Origin: Alphaproteobacteria bacterium
GTDB taxonomy: Bacteria; Pseudomonadota; Alphaproteobacteria; Rhodobacterales; Rhodobacteraceae
NCBI GenBank assembly: GCA_030424865.1
Contig: JAUHVR010000009.1
Location: forward strand, 1 to 64,000
Reading direction: 5' to 3'
DNA length: 64,000 bases
Position 1 is the stretch's first letter, and the number at the start of each line of letters is the position of its first letter. A program made the position numbers and the translations under genes. Below, piece after piece: positions 44,959 to 53,615 of this stretch. The notes beneath the pieces are model-generated. The model saw only the letters and a list, made by a program, of their open reading frames with translations. It did no database searches and had not been told where the DNA came from.

Positions 44959-45953
44959 CCTCGGGTCCGGCGCGCTGTATCGCGCGGCGTTTCTCCGAAC
45001 ATCGCCCGATAGTCCGCCGAGAACCGCCCCAGGTGCGAAATTCCGACGCTGTGGCAGATGTTGCCAATGCTGTCGTCCGACCCAAGCAGCGACTGCCGGG
45101 CCATGATCAGCCGATGATCCCGCAGGTATTGCATCGGTGTGCGCTCGAACTCGGTCTTGAAGCCCAACTGAAGGCTGCGCGCCGAGATGCCGACCGCAAA
45201 GGAAATGTCGGTCAGGGTGATGGGATCAGCGAAATTGTCCTCGATGAAGCGCACGGCACGTCGGACATAAAGGTTGTCCGCGGTCGCGCCAGCCGGTCGC
45301 AGCAGGTGCGACACGTCGCTTGGCTGGCTCATCAGGAAGTCCGAGATCAGTTCATCCTCGACCGCCACCTGCGTGGGCTGTTTGGTGTCCGCAAAGATCA
45401 GGCTGCGGTCTGCCAGATTGAAACAGGTGCGCAGTTTCTGGACCCAATTCGCCGTCGCCGCATTCGCCTCGTCCACGGCGGTGTCAAAGGTCACCGGTCC
45501 TGAAATCGCCCGGTTGGCCAGCCGTTCTGCAATCCGGTTGAGCGAAGCTCCGTCGATCTGCAACAGCAACATCGCGCAGCCTTCGCGCCACCGCATGCGC
45601 GTATGGCGGTGCGGGTTAAGAACACTGCCAACCCCCCGACCTGTCTGCACGGCACAGCTGCCGTTCTGGATTTCCGCCTGACCGTGAAGAGGGATCTGGA
45701 TCAGATAGAACGACCCAAGTTCGCCCGGATTGATCTTTACATCCGCCCCGTAGCGGATGTAGTTCAACGAGGCTGCGCGCCCCTCGGCCCGGTGATGGCA
45801 GGCGTCAAACCGGTTCGGCGTGGCGGCAATATCCAGTCGGTGATCGCAGAACTTCCCGGCCACGATCGCGCGGGCCTGATCCAGATCACCGGTATGGAAC
45901 AGTCGGCGATGCGCCAGAGGTTCAGCAGTTTGCACGGTCCAATGTTTCGACAT
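44955..45953 (-). CDS. AraC family regulator (AraC-binding-like N-domain)
   Basis: A 332-residue regulator. The N-terminal half matches the PF14525-type domain of catabolic AraC proteins: RAASLNYIRYGADVKINPGELGSFYLIQIPLHG, then SVLNPHRHTRMRW. The C-terminal 100 residues carry the HTH pair, with DPITLTDISFAVGISARSLQ and the closing SHLGRFSADYRAMFGETP. Activators of this type switch on adjacent aromatic or amine catabolic genes. It is divergent from the cupin-monooxygenase pair across 126 bp and is their probable activator. A GTG at 45986 is an alternative start. Confidence 0.85.
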   Translation of the reverse strand: MSKHWTVQTAEPLAHRRLFHTGDLDQARAIVAGKFCDHRLDIAATPNRFDACHHRAEGRAASLNYIRYGADVKINPGELGSFYLIQIPLHGQAEIQNGSCAVQTGRGVGSVLNPHRHTRMRWREGCAMLLLQIDGASLNRIAERLANRAISGPVTFDTAVDEANAATANWVQKLRTCFNLADRSLIFADTKQPTQVAVEDELISDFLMSQPSDVSHLLRPAGATADNLYVRRAVRFIEDNFADPITLTDISFAVGISARSLQLGFKTEFERTPMQYLRDHRLIMARQSLLGSDDSIGNICHSVGISHLGRFSADYRAMFGETPRDTARRTRG

Positions 45954-46049
45954 GTCCAGCACTCTAACACTGATTCGCTCGTGCACGTGACACGCAAGTG
46001 AAATGATTTCGTTTTCTGGATAAAGGTTCGAGCCGAGTGCATCTTAAGC

Positions 46050-46076
46050 TTGCTCTCACACAGCAAAGGAGAGCAA
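46050..46076 (+). promoter_or_regulatory. Hairpin that can cover the cupin ribosome-binding site
   Basis: TTGCTCTC (46050-46057) and GAGAGCAA (46069-46076) are perfect complements with an 11-nt loop. The Shine-Dalgarno run AAAGGAGAG (46065-46073) sits in the loop edge and 3' arm, and the ATG starts 4 nt later at 46080. Folding would hide the ribosome site. That this works as a switch is inference. Confidence 0.45.
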
Positions 46077-46079
46077 AAA

Positions 46080-46544
46080 ATGCACAATGGTGCAGGAATT
46101 ACCGGCGCTAGCGACGGTCTCGACGGGGTCGCATGGAATGTCGTAGGGCATGTCTACACCCCGAAACTTTTGTCAAACAACGCCTTTGTCTGGCATGCGG
46201 TGATCCCGGTGGACACCTTCGTGCCGCCGCATATCCACCCCACGCAAGACGAATGGATCACGGTTCTGACGGGCGAACTGGAGGTCGAGTTCGGCCATAC
46301 AAAGGGCGCGCCTTCGATCAACAAGGCTGGCCCGGGCGATGTGGTTCGCATGCCCATGGGCGAAGAACACGCCATCTTCAACCGCTCGGGCGCCGAAGCC
46401 ACCTGCGTGTTCGGCGTCGCCCCATCCCGCAAACTCTTTGACCTCTTTACGGCGCTCGACGGCGTGACGGACCCGGCAGAGCTGGTACGTCTTTCGGCCA
46501 TGCACGAAGTCGATTTCCTGCCGCCCCCGCCCGACGCGCAGTAA
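46080..46544 (+). CDS. Cupin-domain protein
   Basis: A 154-residue single-cupin protein. Motif 1 appears as PPHIHPTQDEWITVLTGELEVEFG and motif 2 as GDVVRMPMGEEHAIFNRSG. The metal-type ligands His-x-His (HIH), Glu and a late His are present, so it may bind iron, manganese or zinc. It could be a small dioxygenase or isomerase, or a ligand-binding protein for the monooxygenase encoded 12 bp downstream. No closer function can be read. The ATG at 46080 follows AAAGGAG. Confidence 0.75.
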   Translation: MHNGAGITGASDGLDGVAWNVVGHVYTPKLLSNNAFVWHAVIPVDTFVPPHIHPTQDEWITVLTGELEVEFGHTKGAPSINKAGPGDVVRMPMGEEHAIFNRSGAEATCVFGVAPSRKLFDLFTALDGVTDPAELVRLSAMHEVDFLPPPPDAQ

Positions 46545-46556
46545 GGAGCAAGTCAC

Positions 46557-48038
46557 ATGGTGAAACGAAAAACGGTCGCCGTTATCGGCGGCGGGGTGTC
46601 GGGTCTTGCCGCAGCCAAGGCCTTTGATGAACGCGGACATCGCGTTCTGGGCTTTGAGCGCAGCCATGATTTCGGCGGTGTCTGGGAGCTGTCGCGCAGC
46701 TATCCCGACGTGCAGACCCAATCCCCCAAGGATCTGTACTGCTTTACAGATCATCCCATGCCCGACGACTACCCGGAATGGCCCAAGGGCCCGCAGGTGC
46801 ATGCCTATCTGCACAGCTATGCGGCCAAGCACAATCTGGCACGGTTGTTCAAGCTGAACACCAACATCAAAAGCATGGACCGCCGCGCCGGAGGCGGCTG
46901 GACCCTGACGATTGACGAGGCGGGTCAGGTCTATACGCAGGATGTCGATTTCGTTGCCGTCTGCACTGGCCAGTTCTCGGACAAGAACATCATCTCGCAT
47001 CCTGGTCAGGACGGTTTCGTCAAGGCGGGGGGCGAGGTCATGCACTCGTCGGAATATACCGACGCGTCGATGGTCGAAGGCAAACGAGTTGTCGTGCTGG
47101 GCGGATCCAAGTCCGCGACCGATATTGCCGTGAACGCAGCCAACAATGGCGCGCGTTCGGTACATTGGGTCTATCTCGAGCCGGTCTGGCGCATTCCGTA
47201 TTTTGTCGGCGGCATCAATTTCAAGCGGCTTCTGTACATGCGCGCGCAGGAACAGCAGTTCAACACCTGGGGCAAATCTCCCTTGCAGCGGGTCGTGGCG
47301 GCTGTTCTGAAACCGCTGGTCTGGGCCAACTTCCGCGGGCTTGAAACGCTGCTGAAGACACAGCTTGGTCTCAAGAAATACGGGATGGTGCCGAAGATCC
47401 CGATCGAAAAGGACGTGTCCTGTTCGGTGCCCATCGTCACGCCGGGCCTGTTCGAGGGTCTGAAGGCGGGCAAGATCAAGAACATCGAAGGCACCTATGA
47501 CCGCTATGACGGCAAGACAATCCACATGACCGGCGGTGAAAAGGTCGAGGCCGATGTCTCGATCCTCGCGGTGGGGTGGAAGCTGGGTGTGCCCTATCTG
47601 CCTGATGAGTATCAGCAAAAGCTGGTGGAATCGGACGGGCAATATCGGGTCTATCGCATCTCGGTGAACCCGGATCTTCCGGATATGGGCTTTGTCGGGT
47701 TCAACTCGTCCTTTTGCACCGTGCTGAGCGCCGAAATGATCGCCAACTGGCTGGTGCGGTACATGGACGGGCAGCTGGAGCGTCAGCCGTCTGAGGCCGA
47801 GATGACCGAGAACATCGAGATGATGCTGGACTGGAAACGCAACGAACGCCCTGCCGCTCAGATCTACGGCGGGCTGTGTTCTGCGCCTTTCCACTTCAAG
47901 CACTTCGATGAGTTGCTGGCTGACATGGGCGCGACCAAGCGCAAACGGTCAAATCCCCTGGCCGAGCAATTCAGCTATCCCAACTTTGCAGCCTATGGCG
48001 AATTCCTCGCCTCGACGCCGCAGTACCAAGCTGGATAA
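46557..48038 (+). CDS. Flavin-containing monooxygenase (FMO/BVMO-like)
   Basis: A 493-residue flavoprotein. The FAD site is VAVIGGGVSGLAAAKAF at the N-terminus, and the NADPH site is VVVLGGSKSATDIAVNAANNG near residue 180. PDVQTQSPKDLYCFTDHPMPDDYPEWP resembles the conserved N-terminal FMO block. It probably oxygenates an amine, sulfide or ketone. It is cotranscribed with the cupin gene. Its last 46 bp overlap the 3' end of the convergent LysR gene. Confidence 0.8.
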   Translation: MVKRKTVAVIGGGVSGLAAAKAFDERGHRVLGFERSHDFGGVWELSRSYPDVQTQSPKDLYCFTDHPMPDDYPEWPKGPQVHAYLHSYAAKHNLARLFKLNTNIKSMDRRAGGGWTLTIDEAGQVYTQDVDFVAVCTGQFSDKNIISHPGQDGFVKAGGEVMHSSEYTDASMVEGKRVVVLGGSKSATDIAVNAANNGARSVHWVYLEPVWRIPYFVGGINFKRLLYMRAQEQQFNTWGKSPLQRVVAAVLKPLVWANFRGLETLLKTQLGLKKYGMVPKIPIEKDVSCSVPIVTPGLFEGLKAGKIKNIEGTYDRYDGKTIHMTGGEKVEADVSILAVGWKLGVPYLPDEYQQKLVESDGQYRVYRISVNPDLPDMGFVGFNSSFCTVLSAEMIANWLVRYMDGQLERQPSEAEMTENIEMMLDWKRNERPAAQIYGGLCSAPFHFKHFDELLADMGATKRKRSNPLAEQFSYPNFAAYGEFLASTPQYQAG

Positions 48039-48982
48039 TCCGAAATGTTCAGAGGGCGTACGGCGCCCTCTGATGATCCCACGCGCCCCTTGCCCTCGCA
48101 GACCTGTCGCACCGCCGACTTCAGCCGGGCCACTGCGGGCCGATCCACCTGACCCAACCGTGACAAAAGCCCGACCGACCTGACCACGTGCAGCGCCGGC
48201 AAGGAACAAAGGGCAAGGTCATCGCCGCTGACGGCGGACCGGGGCACCAGCCCTGCCCCCATGCCTTGGCGCACCATATCCAGCGTGGACGAGGTGCGCC
48301 GCACCTCGAACGACCAGGGGTGGGTGATCCGCGCCTGCGCCATGGCCTCGTCGATCAGCAGCCGGTTGCCCGTGCCGCGCGCCGGCAGGATCAGCGGCAC
48401 ATCCTGCAAATCGGCCCAGTCCACGACATCTTGCGTGCTCAAGGGGTGGTCTTTTGGCGCGACCAGCACCATGGGATCTTCGAACAGCGGCTCGAACTGG
48501 GTTGCGGGGTCCTGAAGGGGCACCGAGCACAGACCGAAATCCGCCTCTCCCGCGGCGACCGCCTCGGCCACCTCGTTGGCCGACCCGTCCAGCAGCCGCA
48601 CGCGTGGCGTGTCTTCGGTACAGGCCCCGATCGCCTTGGTCAGGATCGGCGAGATCACGGTGGGGATCGTGGCGATGGTCACGATGGCATTGCGTTGAAA
48701 GGCAAAGGCCACGCTTTCGTCCCGCATCGCCAATGCTGTGTCCTGTGCCGTTTCGATCATCATCTCGGCCCGCGCTTGAAGCCGCTTGGCCGCCAGCGTC
48801 GGGCGCACCGCCCGAGTTGTCCGTTCAAAGAGTGTCGAATCCAGCGCCTCTTCCAGCTTCTTGATCCGCCGGGTGATGGCGGGTTGCGACAGGTTCAGAC
48901 GCTCTGCCGCGGCGTGGAACGACCCGGTGTCCTTGACGGCCAGAAAGACCTGAAGGTCCATGAGATCAAAATTGATAACCAT
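47993..48982 (-). CDS. tcuR: LysR family regulator, candidate TcuR
   Basis: A 329-residue LysR-type regulator with its HTH at residues 8-65 (LQVFLAVKDTGSFHAAAERLNLSQPAITRRIKKLEEAL). It is divergent from tcuA across 79 bp, the same layout as tcuR-tcuABC of Salmonella, so it is the likely tricarballylate-responsive regulator. A perfect T-N11-A palindrome lies between the two starts. The 3' end extends 46 bp into the monooxygenase coding region on the other strand. The symbol rests on position, not on a family match. Confidence 0.75.
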   Translation of the reverse strand: MVINFDLMDLQVFLAVKDTGSFHAAAERLNLSQPAITRRIKKLEEALDSTLFERTTRAVRPTLAAKRLQARAEMMIETAQDTALAMRDESVAFAFQRNAIVTIATIPTVISPILTKAIGACTEDTPRVRLLDGSANEVAEAVAAGEADFGLCSVPLQDPATQFEPLFEDPMVLVAPKDHPLSTQDVVDWADLQDVPLILPARGTGNRLLIDEAMAQARITHPWSFEVRRTSSTLDMVRQGMGAGLVPRSAVSGDDLALCSLPALHVVRSVGLLSRLGQVDRPAVARLKSAVRQVCEGKGRVGSSEGAVRPLNISDYPAWYCGVEARNSP

Positions 48983-49008
48983 GTCGCATTAATCTGATCA
49001 TTTTCACT

Positions 49009-49023
49009 ATTGGTCAAATCAAT
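49009..49023. promoter_or_regulatory. LysR T-N11-A box between tcuR and tcuA
   Basis: ATTGGTCAAATCAAT has 4-bp arms ATTG and CAAT around 7 bp, with T and A exactly 11 bases apart, the standard LysR recognition form. It is the only such element seen in the 79-bp divergent gap and starts 26 bp beyond the tcuR start codon. Confidence 0.5.
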
Positions 49024-49061
49024 TTGCGCCCGTTAAGCCCAGCGTAGCAAAGGACCAAGCC

Positions 49062-50444
49062 ATGACTTCATACGACATCGCGATCATCGGCGGCGGCAAT
49101 GCGGCGCTTTGCGCGGCGATGACCGCGGCAGAGGCTGGCGCGCGGGTGCTGATCCTGGAAACCGCGCCCAAGCCCTATCGCGGCGGCAACTCGCGCCACA
49201 CCCGCAACTTTCGCTGCATGCATTCCGGCCCGCTTGGTCCCCTGGTCGAGGACTACAGCGAAGACGAATATCTGGCCGACCTGCTGAAAGTCACGGGCGG
49301 CAAGACCGACGAACATCTTGCCCGCCTCGCGATCCGCACGTCAGAGGAGTGCCTGCCCTGGATGCAGGACCACGGCGTGCGCTTTCAGCCCTCGTTGTCC
49401 GGCACGCTGTCGCTGGCCCGGACCAACGCCTTTTTCATGGGTGGCGGCAAGTCGCTTGTGAACGCCTATTACCGCACCGCGCAGTCGCTGGGGGTCGAGG
49501 TCCTCTATGAGGCCGCCGTCACTCATCTGGAGTTGAACGGCGACACCATCGACTGGGTCGACTACACGCATGGCGGCGAAACGCATCGCATCACGCCCAA
49601 GGCGGTTGTCGTCGCCTCGGGCGGGTTCCAGGCCGACACCGACTGGCTGACCCGCGCCTGGGGGCCTGCCGCGCAGAACTTCCTGATCCGCGGCACGCCC
49701 TATAACCGAGGCGTCGTCCTGGCCGATCTGCTGGAACAGGGCGTCGACAGCGTCGGCGACCCGACGCAGTGCCACGCCGTGGCCATCGACGGGCGCGCAC
49801 CGAAGTTCGACGGCGGGATCGTGACGCGGCTGGACTGCGTGCCATTCTCGATCGTCGTGAACAAACACGCCCAGCGGTTCTATGACGAAGGCGAAGATGT
49901 CTGGCCCAAGCGCTATGCGATCTGGGGCCGTCTGGTGGCCGCACAGCCCGACCAGGTGGGCTATGTGATCATCGACGCCAAGTCACTGAACCTCTTCATG
50001 CCCTCGGTCTTTCCGCCGCTGAAGGCAGATACGCTGGACGAGCTGGCCGCGATGATGGACCTGCCCGCAGAGCAGCTGAACCAGACCGTCGCCGACTTCA
50101 ACGCCGCCTGCGGCGACACTTCGGGCTTTCACCCGACCGAGCTGGACGGCGTCGCCACCAGCGGTCTGGAACCGCCCAAGACCAACTGGGCCCGCCCGAT
50201 CACTGAACCGCCGTTCTATGGCTACAGCCTGCGCACCGGGGTGACCTTTACCTATCTGGGGCTGAAGGTCGACGAAAACGCTCAGTGCTCGACCGCCACA
50301 GGAAAGATCAAGAACCTTTGGGCCGCGGGCGAAACCATGGCCGGGTCGATCCTGAGCCAGGGCTATCTGGCCGGGTTCGGCATGACCATCGGAACCGTCT
50401 TTGGACGCATTGCAGGACGCGAGGCCGCCGCTTATGCAAACTGA
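49062..50444 (+). CDS. tcuA: FAD-dependent tricarballylate dehydrogenase TcuA
   Basis: A 460-residue flavoprotein of the FAD_binding_2 (succinate dehydrogenase flavoprotein-like) group. The FAD loop is IAIIGGGNAALCAAMTAAEAGA, followed by YRGGNSRHTRNFR, typical of TcuA. The C-terminus has LWAAGETMAGSILSQGYLAGFGMTIGTVFGRIAG. It oxidises tricarballylate to cis-aconitate in Salmonella; here the substrate is inferred. It overlaps tcuB by 11 bp, so the two are translated together. Confidence 0.85.
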   Translation: MTSYDIAIIGGGNAALCAAMTAAEAGARVLILETAPKPYRGGNSRHTRNFRCMHSGPLGPLVEDYSEDEYLADLLKVTGGKTDEHLARLAIRTSEECLPWMQDHGVRFQPSLSGTLSLARTNAFFMGGGKSLVNAYYRTAQSLGVEVLYEAAVTHLELNGDTIDWVDYTHGGETHRITPKAVVVASGGFQADTDWLTRAWGPAAQNFLIRGTPYNRGVVLADLLEQGVDSVGDPTQCHAVAIDGRAPKFDGGIVTRLDCVPFSIVVNKHAQRFYDEGEDVWPKRYAIWGRLVAAQPDQVGYVIIDAKSLNLFMPSVFPPLKADTLDELAAMMDLPAEQLNQTVADFNAACGDTSGFHPTELDGVATSGLEPPKTNWARPITEPPFYGYSLRTGVTFTYLGLKVDENAQCSTATGKIKNLWAAGETMAGSILSQGYLAGFGMTIGTVFGRIAGREAAAYAN

Positions 50445-51501
50445 TCTGATCCAGGAAGCCCGCCGCCAGGCCGAGATCTGCAACGCTTGCCGCTATTGCG
50501 AAGGCTATTGCTCGGTCTTCCCGGCCCTGCACGCTAAACGCGCGTTTACAGACGGCGACATCACGCAGCTGGCCAACCTCTGCCACAACTGCCGGGGCTG
50601 CTACTACGCCTGCCAGTACACCGCGCCGCACGAGTTCGACCTGAACCTGCCCAAGGCTCTGGCCGAGGTCCGCCGCGACAGCTGGGAAAGCTATGCCTGG
50701 CCGCAGCCCTTGGCGCGGCGGTTCCACACGCAGGGCGGTGCCATCGCCCTGGCGCTGGTCCTGGGCTTTGCTCTGCTGTTCCTCGCGATCCGGGCCATCG
50801 GATCAGCGGGTGGCGAGGGCTTTTATGCCGTCCTGTCCCACAACGCCATGGTCGCGATCTTTGCGCCCGCATTCCTGCTGCCGCTGGCCAGCCTGTGGCT
50901 CAGCCTGCGCCGCTATTGGCGCGCTGTCGGCGGGACCGCGATCACATTGGCGGATCTGACCGCCGCCTTCGCCCGTGCGGGCAGGATGCAGGATCTGGCC
51001 GCCGGGCATGGCGAGGGCTGCAACTTCGAAGACGAAGACCGTTTTTCACAAGGCCGTCGCCACGTCCATCAGGCGATCATGTATGGCTTTCTGCTGTGCT
51101 TTGCCTCGACCAGCGCCGCCACCGTCATGCACTATGGTTTTGGCCTGCACGCGCCTTACGGCTTCTTTTCGCTGCCCAAGCTGCTGGGCATTCCGGGCGG
51201 CATTCTGTTGACGCTAGGCTGCATCGGCATGGTGATGCTCAAGCGCAAATCCGACCGGGACCTGGGCGATGCGCAGGCCTGGGGGGGCGACATCGGGTTT
51301 GTGGCGCTGCTGGGCTTCGTGGGCTTCAGCGGGCTGGCGCTTTATGCGCTGGGGTCGACAGGGCTGATGCCCGCGCTGCTGGCGCTGCACCTTGGCGCGG
51401 TCCTGACGTTCTTTCTGCTCACACCCTACACAAAAATGGCGCATGGGTTTTACCGACTGGCCGCCCTGATCCGCGACGCGCAGCGCAAACGCGCCGCTTA
51501 G
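50434..51501 (+). CDS. tcuB: TcuB iron-sulfur/haem membrane protein (tricarballylate utilization)
   Basis: A 355-residue membrane protein. The N-terminus carries two cysteine clusters (CNACRYCEGYC and CHNCRGCYYAC) for 4Fe-4S centres. About six hydrophobic helices follow, with conserved histidines (HVHQAIMYGF; VMHYGFGLH) for haem. It reoxidises the flavin of TcuA and passes electrons to the quinone pool. The ATG at 50434 lies within the tcuA end. Its stop overlaps the convergent tctE stop by 4 bp. Confidence 0.85.
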   Translation: MQTDLIQEARRQAEICNACRYCEGYCSVFPALHAKRAFTDGDITQLANLCHNCRGCYYACQYTAPHEFDLNLPKALAEVRRDSWESYAWPQPLARRFHTQGGAIALALVLGFALLFLAIRAIGSAGGEGFYAVLSHNAMVAIFAPAFLLPLASLWLSLRRYWRAVGGTAITLADLTAAFARAGRMQDLAAGHGEGCNFEDEDRFSQGRRHVHQAIMYGFLLCFASTSAATVMHYGFGLHAPYGFFSLPKLLGIPGGILLTLGCIGMVMLKRKSDRDLGDAQAWGGDIGFVALLGFVGFSGLALYALGSTGLMPALLALHLGAVLTFFLLTPYTKMAHGFYRLAALIRDAQRKRAA

Positions 51502-52853
51502 GCCCCGATCGGCAACCTGAGCGTTGCCGACAGCCCTTTGGGCTGCGCCGCAATGGCAAAACTGCCGCCGTGGCCCTGGGCAACGGCCTCGACAATGGAC
51601 ACACCCAGCCCACTGCGCGAGGTGGCGGCAAAGGTCTGAAACCGCGCCCCCACCGTTTTCAGCGCCTCGGGCGTCATGCCGACACCGTCATCGGTGACCG
51701 TCACGGTCACCTCTTTGCCCTGACGCGCCGCGCGCACCTCGACACGACGCAGATCCTGTCCCCCGTGGCGCAAAGCGTTGTCGACAAGGTTGCGCACCGC
51801 CTCGTGCAGCATGGTTTCATCGCCCACCACCTGGCCCAAAGGGCCATCCGCCGTGTAGACGACCTCGGCCAATTCGGTGTCCTGATCGGTGGACCAGGTG
51901 GCAAAGGCCTTGTCCAGATCAAAGGGCGCCATGGCCTCGGACGGGCTGATCGTCTTGGCCCGCTCCAGCAGCAAAAGCTTTTGGCTCAGGTTCGCGGTTT
52001 CGCGCGCCGCGGTCAGCAGATCGCGGGCCCGTTTCTGCGACTCGGCGTAGCTGGGCGCCGTGTCGACCGCCTCGGCCAGTGCCAGAACCCCGGCGATGGG
52101 GTTGCGCAACTGGTGCGCCGCGTTCGAGATGAACTCGGACTGCGCCGCCATGCTGCGGGTGACTTGATCGAACAGCCGGTTGATCGTTGCGACGATCCCG
52201 CCAACCTCGACCGGCACCGCGCGGCGGATGGGCGACAGCTCGGCGCTGCTGCGTTGGGCGATGGCGTCTTCCAGATCGGTCAAGGGCCGCAGGCCGATCC
52301 GCACCCCGAACCAGACGATGAACGCCAGCGAGGCGATCAGCCCGGCGATGGCCAGCAAGGACCGCAGCATCAGGTCGCGGACAAAGGCGGACCGGACCGA
52401 GGCGTCCTGCCAGACGGTTGTTGTGAAGACACCCGAGAACCCGTCAATCTGCGTCTGGGTCTGCAACCGCACGCCCCGCACGGTCTGCCCCAGGTACCGG
52501 GCGTCAAAGTAGTTCGGCGCAAGCTCTTCCTGACTGGTCGCGGGGATGCCGACCGGGGGCGTGGCATAGCCCGCAACGATCACGCCGTCAGGTGCGTAGA
52601 CGTGATAAAACACCTGCCCTCCGGAGGTGTCGGCCAGGATGTCCCGCGTGCGCGACGACAGCGCGTCACCGCCGGAAACCGCCACGTCGTTGGAGACCGC
52701 CAGCGCCGCTGCCAGCAGACTGCGGTCAAAGACATCTGCAGCCGTGGTGCGGGCATTGTTCAGCTGCCACAGCCCCACCAGCGCGGCCACCACCATCAGC
52801 GGCACCAGGATGATCGCCGTCAACCGGCTGCGCAGCGACAGGACCTGCGCCAT
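51498..52853 (-). CDS. tctE: TctE-type sensor histidine kinase
   Basis: A 451-residue sensor kinase. Two membrane helices (about 10-30 and 165-190) enclose a periplasmic sensor domain typical of TctE (PF08521 type, with QVFYHVYAPDGVIVAGY). A HAMP-like stretch is followed by the phosphorylated histidine in SEFISNAAHQLRNPIAG near residue 247, then the ATP-binding domain with N box (VRNLVDNALRHGG), and G boxes VTDDGVGMTPEAL and SGLGVSIVEAVAQGHGG. It phosphorylates TctD. It probably senses the tricarboxylate in the periplasm. Confidence 0.9.
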   Translation of the reverse strand: MAQVLSLRSRLTAIILVPLMVVAALVGLWQLNNARTTAADVFDRSLLAAALAVSNDVAVSGGDALSSRTRDILADTSGGQVFYHVYAPDGVIVAGYATPPVGIPATSQEELAPNYFDARYLGQTVRGVRLQTQTQIDGFSGVFTTTVWQDASVRSAFVRDLMLRSLLAIAGLIASLAFIVWFGVRIGLRPLTDLEDAIAQRSSAELSPIRRAVPVEVGGIVATINRLFDQVTRSMAAQSEFISNAAHQLRNPIAGVLALAEAVDTAPSYAESQKRARDLLTAARETANLSQKLLLLERAKTISPSEAMAPFDLDKAFATWSTDQDTELAEVVYTADGPLGQVVGDETMLHEAVRNLVDNALRHGGQDLRRVEVRAARQGKEVTVTVTDDGVGMTPEALKTVGARFQTFAATSRSGLGVSIVEAVAQGHGGSFAIAAQPKGLSATLRLPIGA

Positions 52854-53521
52854 CAGTCCGGCACGACCAACGCATAGCCGATGCCGCGCTGCACCCGGAT
52901 CGTCACGTCAAACTGCGCCAGGCGCTTGCGCAGGCGCGAGACATAGACCTCGACCACCTTGTCGTCGGTCGCGCTGCCCGCGCCATAAACCTTGTCGAGA
53001 AGCCGCTCTTTTGACACCGCGACACCGCCTGCTTCGGCCAGTGCGACGAGCACGGAAAGTTCGCGTCGCGGCACATCGATCACCGTATCGCCGTCCGAAA
53101 GCTGGGGCGTTTCGACGTCAAGTTGCAGCGTTCCAAGCGAAACGACTCGCCTTGGGGCCACATCCTTGCGCCGCGCCAGGGCCCGGACGCGGGCGGCCAG
53201 TTCATCCATCTCGAAGGGTTTGACCAGGTAGTCATCCGCCCCGGCATCCAGCCCGTGAACACGGTCGGCCGTCGTCGAGCGCGCGGTCAGCAGAATGACC
53301 GGGCGCGGATCGTTGCGACGCCGCATATTTCCAAGGATTTCAAGACCATCGCAGCCCGGCAGGTTGATATCGAGGATCACCAGATCACAGTCTTCGGTCG
53401 CCAGAAACTGGTCCGCCTCGGCCCCGTCATCCAGTGCATCCACCGCGTGACCATCGTCGGTCAACCGGTACGTGATGCCCTTTCGCAGGCTCAGATTGTC
53501 TTCCACAAGAACGATACGCAT
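52853..53521 (-). CDS. tctD: TctD-type response regulator (OmpR family)
   Basis: A 222-residue regulator. The receiver domain has the acidic pair ED near residue 7, the phosphorylated Asp51 in VILDINLPG, and LLTARSTTADRVHGLDAGADDYLVKPF with the conserved lysine. The C-terminal winged helix (residues 125-220) ends with VVEVYVSRLRKRLAQFDVTIRVQRGIGYALV. It overlaps tctE by one base and is divergent from the transporter operon, which it probably activates. An in-frame ATG two codons upstream is an alternative start. Confidence 0.92.
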   Translation of the reverse strand: MRIVLVEDNLSLRKGITYRLTDDGHAVDALDDGAEADQFLATEDCDLVILDINLPGCDGLEILGNMRRRNDPRPVILLTARSTTADRVHGLDAGADDYLVKPFEMDELAARVRALARRKDVAPRRVVSLGTLQLDVETPQLSDGDTVIDVPRRELSVLVALAEAGGVAVSKERLLDKVYGAGSATDDKVVEVYVSRLRKRLAQFDVTIRVQRGIGYALVVPD

Positions 53522-53540
53522 GGCCATTTTTTTGGCCGGG

Positions 53541-53603
53541 ACGAAGGGTTGATGCAAGCTTCGTCGCTCACTTTCACCTCATCGACGCGAAGAATCACTT
53601 CGC
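53541..53603. promoter_or_regulatory. Paired CGAAG inverted repeats between tctD and tctC
   Basis: ACGAAG (53541-53546) pairs with CTTCGT (53559-53564), and GCGAAG (53587-53592) pairs with CTTCGC (53598-53603). All four half-sites share CGAAG or its complement. They occupy the 129-bp divergent gap and are candidate TctD sites or leader hairpins. Confidence 0.4.
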
Positions 53604-53615
53604 TTCAAAGGAAGC

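Noticed and set aside
46173-47903. 576-residue open frame opposite the cupin and monooxygenase genes
   Set aside because: It is antisense to two genes with clear motifs and shows no domain of its own.
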